Below, one piece after another: positions 1-11,953 of a stretch of DNA of 64,000 nt (position 1 is its first letter; each line of letters starts with the position of its first letter). The notes under the pieces are model-generated. The model did no database searches. It saw nothing but the letters and a program-made list of their open reading frames with translations, and was not told the origin of the DNA. Position numbers and translations under genes: made by a program. Source of the DNA: Drechslerella dactyloides (Eukaryota; Ascomycota; Orbiliomycetes; Orbiliales; Orbiliaceae); assembly GCA_020064725.1 (NCBI GenBank), contig JAGTWJ010000007.1, forward strand, positions 248,001 to 312,000, read 5' to 3'.

Positions 1-581
1 TGGGTTGGCTGTGACTCCGATACAAGAACAAGCACTGGTGTATCTGGGATTAAAGAGACCACCATCACTGGTAGGGGTACCAGTGCATTTACTTGCGTAG
101 TCTGGCGCTACAGAGGGCCAAACGGTCGTGTACGAGGGTCCGGGCCAGCCACGCTTATTCATTTGGCCTGGTCGAAAAGGCACAATAGAGGTCCCAACCG
201 TGACGGTAGTTGTAGTGATCGATGTAGTGACAGTAACCACTGGCGCCCAAGCAACCAAGGTTCTGAGGTATATTAGATACATAAGTTCATGTTAACTAGG
301 AATCTAGAATTGGTCATTTTGTACTTACGTGACGGGCATAACCGTGGCAGAAAAATAGGCAGAGCAATCCGCGGAGCCCGAGCGGGTTGGGAAATTATCA
401 GCCTTGACAGCTATAATATTTTCTCGTCAGCATTCAAGCTTAATCCCTTTCATTTGATCGACAATGTTTAACTGGCAACGAGGAGAGACCTACCTCGATA
501 GCAGTCATCGGCATTGCAACTTGCTGCAATAGCTCGAGATACGATGCTAGCTAGCAAGAGCAAAGCCACTGAGAATTTCAT
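1..581 (-). CDS. Secreted protein with signal peptide, 3' end off the window
   Basis: Three exons are visible on the minus strand: 494-581, 329-410 and 1-262. The last runs off the left edge. Splice sites are GTAGGT..TATAG and GTAAGT..CTCAG, and the frame stays open across both. The N-terminus (MKFSVALLLLASIVSRAIAA) is a textbook signal peptide. It is followed by a short Cys motif, CNADDCYRAV, of the kind seen at the start of many secreted Pezizomycotina proteins of unknown function. A Thr/Val-rich stretch (TVTTSITTTTVTV) and further cysteines follow. I infer an extracellular or wall-associated product and cannot assign an activity. The C-terminal part is needed to learn which domain it carries. 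Confidence 0.72.
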
Positions 582-3500
582 TTTTCAGACAATCTCCTAA
601 GCAGAGGCTATAACTCTAAGTCGGTTCTGTCGTAAGATTTTATTGTTTGGCTGCGGTAACGGACTGCGGTTTTTGACCTTGCTTTCTCTTTAGGAAACTT
701 GCAATAATCAGGGAATAGCAACTGTGAAAGTTGGCTTTGTAGATTAAGATTGTCCGTTGAATTCTGAGGATTGACTAGTTTAATGTCTAGCTAGCTCGAT
801 GCTGATAGAACTAAAAAGATTCTCCAGCAAGGGAATATATGTCCAATTTATAGACAGGATACTCATGCTCAAAGGTCTGATCCTATTGAATCTACTTCTC
901 ATATATTGCATGCAAAAATTCTTGAATAGTCTCAAGTAGTCGGTCTACATCCCAACCATCTGTAATTGTGGAAGAAAGCCCCGAGGTTGCGAGCATGCAC
1001 ACCAGCTTCCTACTTTCTAGCAAGGTAAACTGCTGCGATTGCCTACTAACGATGTTTACACGTATAAGATCACTTCCTGTATCTCGGTGGCAGCTTGCCA
1101 AGGTCCCATAACGCGACTCAGTTATATGATCAGTCACAGTTACAATATGTATCCTTCAATCAGCTATAATATGAAAGAAATGATATTTCCCGATGCGTCT
1201 TGAAAGACGGGGATTTTGATTCGCCCCGTTTGGGCACCGATCAGCGATGCAATCAATTCTGCTGTGTCACGATCTTTTTAAATTGTGCGATCGACCGTTT
1301 CGTTCACCGCTTGTGTCTAGACTCCGACATCGCATAATGCACATAGTTCAAACGACTACCTTCTTAAAAACACTCAAGATCCTAGATTAATACAATCCAC
1401 AGCATTGTTACGACACAGCAACATCAAAATCGAGTATGCAAGATCGCTGTGGAAGTTCTTAATGATGGTGCGGTGCTCGCCTTACTTTCCGCTATAATCC
1501 TAGCGAGCCATACCCAGTAAAGTATACGGGACGTCGCAAGCAGGCAGAAGCAGCAAGAATAGCTAAGCAAGCTGGATACGGATGATGGCTCAAAGCTCTA
1601 TTACAAGAGTTCTCTCGTTTGGTATCTGCATAACGAATACATCATATAAAACATATTCACGCAGGGGATGAGCGCCAAGTTCCGCTCGGAATTCCGATTG
1701 TGCGAAGCCACTCAAATCTAGCTTCTTACGGGATACGGATATTATCTGTGTCAGAACCTACATCATGATATTGCAGCTTGCTCCCGAGCTTGCTGCGTCC
1801 ATAGCCTGACCCTTTCTTAGAGCATTACCCTAACACGAAACAATTTCGGCAACTTTCAGAACGACAAAATATCTTTCTGAAAACAAAGAGCTCGGATAAG
1901 GAAGTACAATTGACTGCGGTCTTCCGTTCAAGGTAATTAATAGTAGTCTTTATAGCTACAGCCTACATACCTGTGTACCTCTGGCATACATTTAACATAT
2001 GCATGTGTATGCAAACGGTTTAGTCTCCGGCTATCCGCTGTGCGATTTTGTGGTATTTTATGGTCACGAATTCGAATATTCCGTTGCCGCCGTGTTGCAG
2101 CTGCCCTGGGCCCTGCCGAAGTTGAATTTACTGCAGGGACAATAGAAGCTTCAGAAAACTGTTGGTCCTGGGTATACGGAATGCCTTTCCGGAGGCTGGG
2201 CTATACGAGGTCCATCATATGCGCGTGTTGCCAAGACGGGGCGGGCGAATGCGGAACAGCTTCGCATCATCGTTCAATCTACGCCTTCGTCCCTATTGGG
2301 CCAGCCGGTTCGACACGGAAGCGAATGATTCATGCGCGATAAAATCATCTGAACGAGAATCTCACATCACTGCGTACGCAAGAGAACAGGCGAATGCTTA
2401 TTTCACGCCTATTGGGACCGGAGCTATGTCGCCTGAACAGAAAAGCTAAGCCATTATAGATATTTCGACCATGACTCACAAAACGAAAAGTTATGATAAC
2501 TCGCAGCCACAGGACGCAGCTCAAGAGCGGACACTGATGGCGATGTAGAGGAGTAACAGCTTACCTTATACCTATTACTGGCTTTGACATTAGATACATC
2601 ATTTCAACCCATTCTATGCGGCCGGCGACGCGTACTATTGAGCTCTTGTGGAATCAAATCAATAAGTTAGCGATAATTTAAAAGCCAGCGTATTTGCTTG
2701 CTATAGTATAGAACAATCGAGTTGTTCCATTTAGGTTCCAGGCGCTAGATCTAATATATAGAGAACCCATAATCAAACCTCGGCTTGTGGAGGTATGGGT
2801 ATTATACCAAGTTGCTTCCGGCCTCGTGAGTTTACCGGCTACTTAGCCATCTTCTTAGACGACCCCTAAGAAAAAATGATCGATTCTTCAATAGTCAAAC
2901 ATACATATCGGTTTCAGCTCCCATATCGAAAACTTCTCTCATGCACCGAGTGAGTCCGAGAGCCGATAACCGCAAAGGGTGGATGGAAAACTTGTTCAAG
3001 CGGTCATTGTGGATTTTGCAACCAGATTTTTGCAAGGTAATTATAATGGCAAATGGGACAATCGGAGATCTACCATTTCTGGCGGTTCGAGAGCAAGAAG
3101 GTCAAGACTCCGGAACTCGCCCATACAGCTGAGATCACGGTCTTACTATTTCTAATAGGGATAGCGGCTGCTAAGAGTCCATCAGTCACGAACATCTTAT
3201 ACTACATACTCACTTTGTGATAACAACTGCTATGAGTGTATAGCCCTCTGCATGCTCTATAGAGCATTATTCTTCGTTGCTACAGTTGAATCTTTACTTG
3301 ATGAATATCTCCGCACTCCTACCCAATAGCTCCGCAAGTATAACACGCCACTATTGCTCCGTAAATTCTGGAGTTATTTATTGGGGTGCTACGTATGGTA
3401 TCAATAAGAATCAAGATTTGGAATTATGGATATAATTTAATGTTATTTGCGTAATTTTTCGGGATGAAAAATGATACCATGATCTCCGCCGATCCAGCGT

Positions 3501-3886
3501 ATATACGATGAAGAAATTTTGAGGCTACTGGTGGCTCTACAATCACATCTTCTTGCTTCAAACTATCTTCCTAAAATGGTTTTTGGCACTAGTGTTACTG
3601 GACTTGGCGTTTTGTTTACCTTGTCTTTTGCTATGAAGATAGAGGAGCACACAGCGTTAAGAGCGCCAACAGGGCCACCATTGGGTTTCAAACACCCTAC
3701 AATGGCTTTCCGAAACATCTTAGTTCAAAATTTGTGCCTTGAAGCTCTAGTGGTCGCACCCGTCCCGGGTAACAGTAGGAGATTATCAAAAGCACCGGCT
3801 TTCAGACTTCCAGCGACTAGTCCATGACTTATATCTAGTATATTCTATCCGTATCTATCGTATTATTGATCTGTTCATTCTCGAGA
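582..3886. other. Gene-poor stretch, no convincing gene
   Basis: This 3.3-kb stretch is AT-rich, with many TAGCTAGC-like runs and stops in all frames. Short open stretches occur at 892-1137 on the minus strand (81 codons, beginning with GTG, with a helix-like end LLETIQEFLHAIYEK), at 2040-2449 on the plus strand in a locally GC-richer patch, and at 3519-3827 on the plus strand. None has a start codon, splice context and protein composition good enough to call. They could be relics of decayed genes. Confidence 0.5.
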
Positions 3887-4757
3887 ATGAAAAAGTCTCT
3901 CTTCCAAAGAAGCAAGGGCAAGAGTCCTGTAACCGATAAGCTCCACGATATCGATACAAAAGGCAGGGGATGGAATCATTCGTCTGTGTACCCTGAAATT
4001 CGAGAAAGAGGATACAGAGTGTGCAGAAATGCCAGCCTGGATTACGTGGATCTCCAATTAACCCTCAAAATGGCGGAGAGCTGTCAACCATCCCAAGAAT
4101 CAAAATCGCGGCCTCCACTTAGCTCCAGGGATATATATCCAGGGAACATGCCTCAATACCAATACAGGGATTTCTACGCAACTCTTCAATACCCGCTACA
4201 TGTGATCTTGCATCTGCATATATACGATTTTTTGAGATATGCGGGCAGTCCACCAGACCCGCAGGTGGTGCTACATCGCGAAGCTATAACTTCAGCGGTA
4301 TGTGCAACTCAAACTCGCCTCTGGTGCTGCATTTCCTGTAGCTCAGTCGTATCGACTCTCAAGTTACATATATACGCTGACACAAGTCACTAAACCCTTC
4401 TAGAGACTCGAATCGTGGGTAGCTGCCCAGGCACTTGTATGGCACAAGCAGGAAATAAGGAAAGACATTCAAAGCTCTGATCACGGTGAAGGAGCCACGA
4501 CAGATCCATCTGGATATGGTGTGAAAGACAAGAAGGAACTTCTGGGGATAATAGATAAATACCTCATCCTTCTAGCGACCTATGTACAACTATTCGACGA
4601 GCTCAGCGATGCAATGAATATTGCCCAAAAAGATGAGATGCTGCTGTCCGATATCAACCTCGTGGAGCCATTTGTGGGTAAGCTCGTAGTAACAGATATC
4701 GAGGAGTATGATCGAGACAAACGGGTCCTCTTGACTGAGCTTATGGCACTAGTATAA
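3887..4757 (+). CDS. Hypothetical two-exon protein, tandem family member 1
   Basis: Exons are 3887-4297 and 4404-4757, joined in phase 0 (GTATGT..CTTCTAG), giving 254 aa. The ATG at 3887 is the first one in the open frame. Exon 1 encodes a basic N-terminus (MKKSLFQRSKGK) and ends with a motif around YATLQYPLHVILHLHIYDF. Exon 2 starts with RLESWVAAQ and is helical and charged, with KELLGIIDKYLILLATYVQ. I do not recognise a known domain. The YPLH segment recurs in the next gene at the same place relative to its intron, so the two are likely paralogues. There is no signal peptide. Function is unknown. Confidence 0.6.
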
Positions 4758-5392
4758 TGGTGTAAATTAAAGCTGGGCTTTAAGATCTTACTAGAGACTT
4801 GTAGGATTGTAGCAGATAATCTTTTGTTGTTTGGTCTTACGATTCTTGGTTAATTCGTTCAAACTCAGATGTTATCGGCTGCTGGTGATAGCATCATGAT
4901 ATCGCTCAAAACAGGCGCGTTGCATGGAGTAAGAACATATGTATATCCGCACCCAGGATTGTGACTAATTGTTTCTACATGTTCAAGGATAGCATAACTA
5001 GTCCAATGCGGTGTCAATGTTACACCGGGAAGATCTTAAGACATAATCGTATCTCACACCACGGCCATCAAGGTGGTATAAAATACTAGCTTATAATTGC
5101 GACAATACACAAATGGATGCACAGCGGGGAAAGCCTTCGCAGGTCTGTGGAGCCACTAGTCTGTCCATTGAGCTTGAGGTCAACAGCCGGAAACAGGAAC
5201 AGAGAATACCGAGGCCTACCCAAGCTTGCTAGACTATGGTAACATTCATTTGGTATTTATTTCGTTTGAGCTTTACGAGCATTCGATCTAAGCTTGCCGG
5301 CGGCTGGTTCTTCTGCCACGACACTTCATAGTATTGATTCTCGTGCCATGCATAGTATATCAATATTTGCCGACGTGGACGTCAGACTATAG
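4758..5392. other. Intergenic, nothing recognised
   Basis: AT-rich spacer between two tandem family members. It should contain the terminator of the upstream gene and the promoter of the downstream one, but no clear motif stands out. Confidence 0.5.
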
Positions 5393-6522
5393 ATGCAACT
5401 GAGAGGATCTAGAGCTATCAATCTAGGAACTATGATTGGGTTGGGGATACGACGGAAGCTGCCGTTAGGCGCCACTAGGCTCTCAAAGAACTCGGAAGAT
5501 TCGCCCAACAATTTCCACTGGGAATTTTCTTTCAAGCCGCTCAACTGGAAGGATTTTCAATCAGTCTACAGCAATCAGCATCAGTCCCAGTACGAGCGTA
5601 AGAACCACTTTCGACGCATTGACCTAACGTACAAACATACCGCTTGGATATATAGGCTAGAGGAAGTTGTACCTGTTCCTTCTGACCGCCCGGTGGATGC
5701 ATATTCTACATTGAGATATCCACTGCATGCCTGGCTGTTGCTAGTGGTATTCAACTTTGTTCCTGTTGTGACGACTCGAGAGATCGATCCCAACCGAACA
5801 GTCACCGAAGAATATACCAAAGCAGTCGTAAGTTCTGTCTCGCCCTTTCGGGCCTTCGCCCGGCCCAAGGAAGCCCTTACGTTATGAAGTCTTTTTAGCT
5901 GCCAATTGAGCTAGAAAGCTAGGTTACTTATGCGACATGCTTGGAAGTCTCATATGAGTGAGGACTCGATCAGAAGGTATTGTCGGCGCAACTGACTGAA
6001 GAGTAGATATTCCACATCAATGTTACCCAACGAGCTATCATGACCCATAGGATCCTAATTCTGTTGGACTGCGAACATCTGGAAGCCCTAGAGGCGATTG
6101 AAGAAGCCGCCCAGAAACGTCTGGTTCTGCAATATCTTGCCGACGTCCAAACGCAGCTGGAAAACATGCGACTATTCTTCAGCGCTCTGAGGAGCGGAAG
6201 TCTCATGAGTGTTCGCCGACATTTTTCACGGAGATATGAATGGCAGGACAGGAGCTCGCGGATTAAAGGCTTCATGGAGATAGATAAGTGGATGATGGAG
6301 CGGTCACCATTCTTTGCACTGAAAGGAATGAATATTGGAGTAGAGCTAAGCAACAACGCCGGTAAAGTTGTTGACGACCGATTGAGCGCATTTTTTCGGG
6401 ACTATGGACAAGTCGAGGACGACAAATTCACGCTGGAATTAGGCCCCACGCATGGGCCTTACGAACCAGATGACCCATATCGGCCGAGATTCTCAGATGT
6501 CGAGATCGTTGCAAGCGTATAA
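5393..6522 (+). CDS. Hypothetical two-exon protein, tandem family member 2
   Basis: Exons are 5393-5827 and 6007-6522, joined in phase 0 (GTAAGT..GAGTAG), giving 316 aa. Exon 1 ends with YSTLRYPLHAWLLLVVFNF and then YTKAV. Exon 2 opens with IFHINVTQ and continues into a helix with heptad-like spacing (LEALEAIEEAAQKRLVLQYL). The YxTLxYPLH motif and its distance from the intron match the preceding gene. The C-terminal third is acidic and rich in Asp and Pro. The true start could lie slightly upstream or be an internal Met. I see no known domain, no signal peptide and no membrane segment beyond the hydrophobic stretch in exon 1. Function is unknown. Confidence 0.6.
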
Positions 6523-7444
6523 CAGTCCATCGCCGTGGTGGGCATTCGAGATCTATGCCTCAGCTTCGCAAGTAATGATAAAATTGAGTATACGATGAAT
6601 CAAATCTATATAATGCGTGGAAGCGGCCAAGAACTGCGGAGACCAATAATGCAGGATAGTCGATAATATAATACAGAAATCGTGCTGCAATACCTCATGT
6701 TGTCCACCTCATGGCCATATCGCTAAGTCGATAACAAAATTTAAAAGATAAGTAGCACTCCTATACGGAGATTCCATTAGCTGATTAGGTGTCCTTATTA
6801 TAACTATTGCCAAATTTATTCATGTCGGTATATATGATCAAAGCCCGTGCAAACCTCGCTCTCAATTGGGCGGTTCGCAGGCACAGCTCAGTTCGCCTTC
6901 CCAATTTCGGCCACTGGGAGGGGCCGCCAGCGGGCAGAACAGAACCTTGTTGCACTACGAGCTCACCGTTCTCAACAGCGAGCCGGCGGCTGGCCCCGGG
7001 ACTGGGAATGAATAATTATGGCACGGAATCTTCGGGGGCCTCACAATTCGGAAGTGCCTACCCCCCGGTATATTTTTCAATATATAGTTTCATCACTACG
7101 GATTGAATGTTCTGACGATGCGCTTATATGCTGCGAGTCGATCAGGTACGGAGAGGACCCTCTGGACGTCATGCCAGGGTCCTAGAACTATCTATCATAA
7201 CCCTTGCAGGCAATCACTCCACCATAGACTGAATCCGATTTTCTGTTGACCTAAACAACCCCTATCCTCCTAATCAGAGGCTGCCGGCATAGTGATCTAG
7301 TGGTAGAACTATCCACTACCGGCATGAGTTCTCCCATCCGACTCTCTAGGTGAGTCTGCGTTAATTACGCCGCCGGCCACCTGGGAACTAAAGCTGACAT
7401 CCTCATGTTATCTAAGCTCTAAGGAGCCTTCACCATTCGATCGA
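6523..7444. other. Intergenic, contains one hairpin
   Basis: No gene is supported here. A plus-strand open stretch at 6807-7106 has no gene-like features. The only structure I can point to is the inverted repeat at 7282-7324, listed separately. Confidence 0.45.
7282..7324. repeat. Imperfect inverted repeat (hairpin)
   Basis: TGCCGGCATAGTG on the left pairs with CACTACCGGCA on the right, with a two-base bulge. The loop contains CTAGTGGTAGAA, which resembles a tRNA D-arm or box A, but no matching box B or acceptor stem follows. It could be a tRNA-derived relic or a small foldback. Confidence 0.4.
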
Positions 7445-8131
7445 ATGATCACCAATCTCTGCCTCTTCAAAATCGACAGTACAATCGAAGTACAGGACCT
7501 CATGTCGATCTTTCAAGACCTAGATTTCAGCTACGGAGAGCTTCAAACTCTAACCGCGGAAGAGGAGGAGATGCACAGAACTTCTTGGGTGTTTCGCCGG
7601 AGCCCTAAATCCACCGTTCCACGTAGTGGCTGTGCGCTCAGCATGATATGGTGCCCAATACTAGGTTGGGATAGCTTTCTTGAGAAAGTCTGGACTGAAC
7701 TCTGGATCGCTCTTCAGAGCAGAACAAAAGCCGAGCCCGAAGTCCCACATTTGATCCTGTACAAAGCTGTAAGACTACCACCTTTCTTATCACGGCTCCA
7801 TAAATTTAATTTGCCTAGCAATGGTCTATGCTTGCTTTATTTCATGCCAAATTTCTTTATCAAACCAGGGGCTAACGTGAGAAAAAAAATGAAAAACGTG
7901 TAGAGAACCCTCGCAACCGACATCCTCCAGGCCCTCAGATTCGAATTAGAGCGACTTAAGAAGGATGTCGAGGTGGTGAATCTCGACGAGAAGAGTAAGC
8001 GGGATATGGAGGGTATGATTGCGGCGGCTCGGAGTATCGAGCGTAGGCTAGAGGCAGTCCTCGAGGTGGTTGACATGATTTCCGAGATAGAGCTACCACT
8101 GCGATTGACTGGTGATGAAAAATACGATTAG
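7445..8131 (+). CDS. Hypothetical two-exon coiled-coil protein, tandem family member 3
   Basis: Exons are 7445-7768 and 7904-8131, joined in phase 0 (GTAAGA..CGTGTAG), giving 183 aa. Exon 1 begins MITNLCLFKIDSTIEV and has a Trp-rich middle. Exon 2 (75 aa) is almost entirely amphipathic helix: RTLATDILQALRFELERLKK near the start, then ARSIERRLEAVLEVVDMI. This exon 2 coiled-coil, placed right after a phase-0 intron, is the shared layout of the array. The gene converges with the next one on the opposite strand, with 231 nt between their stops. No known domain is seen. Confidence 0.6.
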
Positions 8132-8362
8132 GGCAGCGAGTTGATGAAAGACTGTAAGATTTGGCATGTTATTCAGTATTACAGGGTCGGCGAGACCTAC
8201 AACGCCCATTAATAAGCCTCCTAACGTCTCTGTCCAGATTGATACCCGGCTGTGACCACTCGTATGATCATGCTTACCAGAGCCTCCTACCGCAACATTC
8301 TCAGAGCACTGACAGCACTGGGTTCAAGTTCATTTTTCTGCGCGTAGAGTATCCGTCTTCCA

Positions 8363-9001
8363 TCACGATCCTTGTTTTTCTTCCGTTTTCCCGATCAAAT
8401 CGCGTGCTTCCTTGAAGACTGGAACCATCTTATCGATTAAACGGGAGTAATCAATAGCAAGATCTAAAACTTTCCTCTTGAGCCGGAGAAATTCCTCATC
8501 GGGTTCTTCGACAATCTCCTGGCTTAGGCGCTTTATCTCATAAGCGAATGCAGCGCGGCACCGCTTAAATTCGACAATCTAACGCCAAGTTAACGTCGCT
8601 CTAAGCCAAATTTCCCATTGAGATCATGGCGAGATCGCTGTCGTGAAATTCACATATGGACCGACGATCGATAGTCATATCAAACTTACGAATGTTTCGA
8701 TTCGCTCTTTGCTTGCAGTTTTATATTGCTCAATAAACATGCGAAAGAGTAGTCCCCAAGCATACACCGGCTCTTGAATAGCGTTGATGGAAGTGATATT
8801 CATCCGAAGCATTCCAAGCTCAGGTCGATCAGGTTGCGCCCAAATCACTTGAATCTCAGAGGGCAAGCTGTTGTATATGTCGTAGATACGCTGATCGACG
8901 GGCTCTTGCCCAAGTTCTATCGCCTCGAATTCTTCTATAATGCCACCAATACATGGCAGGCCAAGAGATAGCGCCCGGAGAGTCGTGATGATATCCTCCA
9001 T
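8363..9001 (-). CDS. Hypothetical two-exon coiled-coil protein, tandem family member 4 (inverted)
   Basis: Minus-strand exons are 8690-9001 and 8363-8578, joined in phase 0 (GTAAGT..CGTTAG), giving 175 aa. The ATG at 9001 opens with MEDIITTLRALSLGLPCIGG. Exon 1 has an acidic helix (IIEEFEAIELGQE) and ends EQYKTASKERIETF. Exon 2 begins IVEFKRCRAAFAYEIKRLSQ and continues helical to the stop. It is the only member of the eight-gene array on the minus strand. Its layout matches member 3, which faces it tail to tail, so a local inverted duplication is possible. Function is unknown. Confidence 0.58.
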
Positions 9002-10463
9002 TTTCGCAAAATTGTCCCTATTAATTCGGACTCGCCATATGTTAGTATCTTCATCGTGACCGCGATCATCTATAGGCGCTCGAGAGTTATAACGCCAGTA
9101 GCTCTTGAGTTTTCAAGAAGGAACGTATTGTTTGCTTATTTGGAAGAAAATACTATTTCTCCCATAGTAGCTGAGTTGGCAGGCCGTGCCACGCCAAGAG
9201 TATTCTGAAGCCATTTATGTGGTCGCGTAGTGTGGATCCATAGTCCCAATTACTGTAAGATTTATAATAGGCCAAAAACTGCCAACAAGAATACCTAACA
9301 ATCCGCGAGTAGCTAAAATCGAGGGCCACCTACTCTAGGGCTGATAATTTAAAGTCTCACTCAGATAGCCTTGCAATTTTTGATATCTTAGGTGATCGGG
9401 CTGAATGATTGATATAGAGAATTTCGTGAGTTGCAATGGTCGTTCATACGGCAGGGGTGTCTGATACTTATATATTTATGGAACGGAACGTCCTTCTAAA
9501 TTTCCCTTGTTCCGGAGGCATTTATGAACTGAATCCTAAGATCTGATACCTCATATGATCATCACGAGTCAGCGGAGCGTGCTGAGGGAAATAATCGTTC
9601 CCCAGAAGCGCGTAGCGTTGCAACGTTGGACCATCTTAACGAGTTCATGCTGCTCTGTATATAACCGGTTATATACAGAGCAGTATAACCCAAACAATGA
9701 CAGGAAAGGTTTTCGGTTGCAGCACAGACTACTTGAGTCGAAGGAAAGACCGGGCATGCTCTGAGATCACTATATCTGCGTGTTATCCAACTCTGCGGAT
9801 CTGCAGAAGTAATCCGATAAAGTGCTAGGTTCTTGGACAAGAGTACTTACTTAACTGAGTGGTATCCGCATGTCCATAAAACATGAGGTATTGCAGTGCT
9901 TTAGTCTCGCAGCGCCAATTGCAATCCATGGTACCAACGCGGAGTAACAGTGCTTCGTCCGTAGATATGCCCTGATCAGCCCTGATGCTTGACTTGGCAT
10001 CTGATTGTTGCGTTCAAGTTGACATAAACTCCACCATTATCTAGCCCCGCCTCGGAGCTGATTTTTATTCAGCTCGCTCTGCTCTTAGTGTTGAGTTTAT
10101 ATACTATTGCGATGTGTGGCGTACTATAGGTACTGCTATGTTCGGACGATCTCTTGCAATTTAGGATCCCGCGCTTTTTAGGTGTAAGAAATCTTTGGCC
10201 ATTAGGAGTCAACACCACTCTGTAAATTTAAGCTATGGCTCTATAGATCTAGCTGCGCGGCTCTCCTACTCAAGAACCGCAACATCACACCTTAAGGCTT
10301 CTCAGCCCCAGAAAGTTCTGGCGATCAGCATCCACATGTACAGCATCTCTCGATCGATATCACACTCAGTCTTGGAAATTGCTACAACTTGTTTCCTGGC
10401 GGCTCTCTCACGTCTATTGCCCTGTACGCCGGTCGAGGTCGAGGCGGCAATATTCGACATGCT
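9002..10463. other. Intergenic, contains a perfect palindrome
   Basis: About 1.5 kb without a supported gene. The overlapping short open stretches on both strands around 9555-9840 arise because a palindrome is embedded there (9650-9683, listed separately). Confidence 0.45.
9650..9683. repeat. Perfect 34-bp palindrome
   Basis: The left arm CTGCTCTGTATATAACC is followed with no spacer by its exact reverse complement. Symmetry weakens outside: the next outer pair mismatches, then two more pairs match. It could extrude as a cruciform or fold as an RNA hairpin. No flanking target-site duplication or transposase is visible. Confidence 0.9.
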
Positions 10464-11171
10464 ATGGAACGAAATCGTGATGACCTTTGCGGCGCCCTCG
10501 GCAGTCCCCGCGGCCCTATCTGCAAAGAAGAGAAGACCAGTAGCCTCCCACGAGCTTCGAAAAGCGGTACAGATTCACTCCACAGGATGCCCCCGACTTC
10601 AAAACATATTGTTGTGACTTCCAAACAGCTGCCTACAGCTGCGAAGGACGATCAAAGACGAAAGGATTGTGGCTCGCAGTCAAGTCCCAGTAATGATGCT
10701 GGCCGCGCAAGCGAGGAATATACTCTAGCAGTCCTGCCAATGGGTACTACTATCGTCTCCATGGAACTGAATATCATACAATCTTGGCATTCCCATATCG
10801 TTCGGTACGAGTCACTTTATAAGGACTGGCTTCTACGGCCGATAGAACTAGACAAGAAAGCGTTGTTAGCGCAGGTAGGTATATGACCGATTCCGGAGTA
10901 TCGGTTCGATCCGAGCTATATGAAAGTAAATGCACGAGCAACTCGCTAACATGCACACTCACATTCACAGTTGGAAGCCTTCGAGAAGCTCGAGGCCGTA
11001 TTTCAGGCTTACGCTGAAACTTTGAGAACGCTAAAGTGGCAGGATTTTGCTATCCGTGAGCTAGCCCGAGCCACTTGTTTTGACTACGATAATTCTTGTA
11101 GATGCAAAATGAGCTGCACATTGGTAGTCAGAGAAATTTTAGGCAGACTGAAAGCACCTCATGGGGCCTGA
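10464..11171 (+). CDS. Hypothetical two-exon protein, tandem family member 5
   Basis: Exons are 10464-10874 and 10971-11171, joined in phase 0 (GTAGGT..TCACAG), giving 203 aa from the ATG at 10464 (MERNRDDLCGALGS). The same frame is open upstream to about 10389 without an ATG. The end of exon 1 is helical (LYKDWLLRPIELDKKALLAQ). Exon 2 begins LEAFEKLEAVFQAYAETLRT, close to the start of exon 2 in the next gene (VNEFRELEDVFERMVRAL). The N-terminal half is low in structure and its frame is less certain. No known domain is seen. Confidence 0.5.
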
Positions 11172-11953
11172 TTTTATCTAATAATCAGATTCTTCCCCCC
11201 ACCATATCGTATACTAGCCATTCGTTGAGGATAATGATCAATAACTTATCTTGTCACTGGTGGTTATCTCTACACGATAGGGTTCATAGGCACACTCTCA
11301 CTACCTGGGAGATACTGTATTGGGTGTAGCACGCTCTTGATGCTCGACTGTGTGCTATGACCAAATGACAGTACGACTCCCTAGGATACCAAGGGAAAAA
11401 ATTCCAAGGACATACAAACCACCACTTGCAAGATTCCCTCGGAATGAATTTCCCTCGATGGTGGCGTCAAGAATAAGGTACCTGGGGCTCCGCTGGGAAG
11501 TTTCCCTCAACATCAATCCCGAGATATAAAGAGCAGCACCCCCTTCATCTGGTTATCATCCTGAGCTATGGCAGTAACCACGATTCTCTCCTCCTTCGGC
11601 CTCATGAATACCTCCGAACCTCTATTGTCCAGTAGATCAGGCTGCCTCCCATTCACGAAATTCTAGTAGCATTTCCTCGAGCTAGTATTCCAGCACAGCC
11701 ATTACAATAAACAGATCTAACGACCTAGACGCTGCTCTTGCATTGAACTGTGTGGCGCCTAGGCCCACTATCTATATATACTCTATTCATAATAGTCGGC
11801 TTAGCTAGTCCTAAAGTATTTCCCACCCGAGCTCCAGTATTTCTGAGAATATTGGGTATTCTGACTCTTAGTTATTTATTTAGGCTCAATTCACTTTGTA
11901 CTATCTTAACGTCGACAACGCAGGGGAGCCTGCAACAGAGAGCTTCCTGGAGA
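11172..11953. other. Intergenic, nothing firm
   Basis: The downstream family member's frame stays open back to 11750, but the first good ATG is at 11954. The rest shows no recognisable feature. It must contain the promoter of the downstream gene. Confidence 0.4.

Noticed and set aside
9555..9840. Overlapping ORFs on both strands
   Set aside because: They mirror each other only because the 34-bp palindrome lies in their middle; no coding signature.
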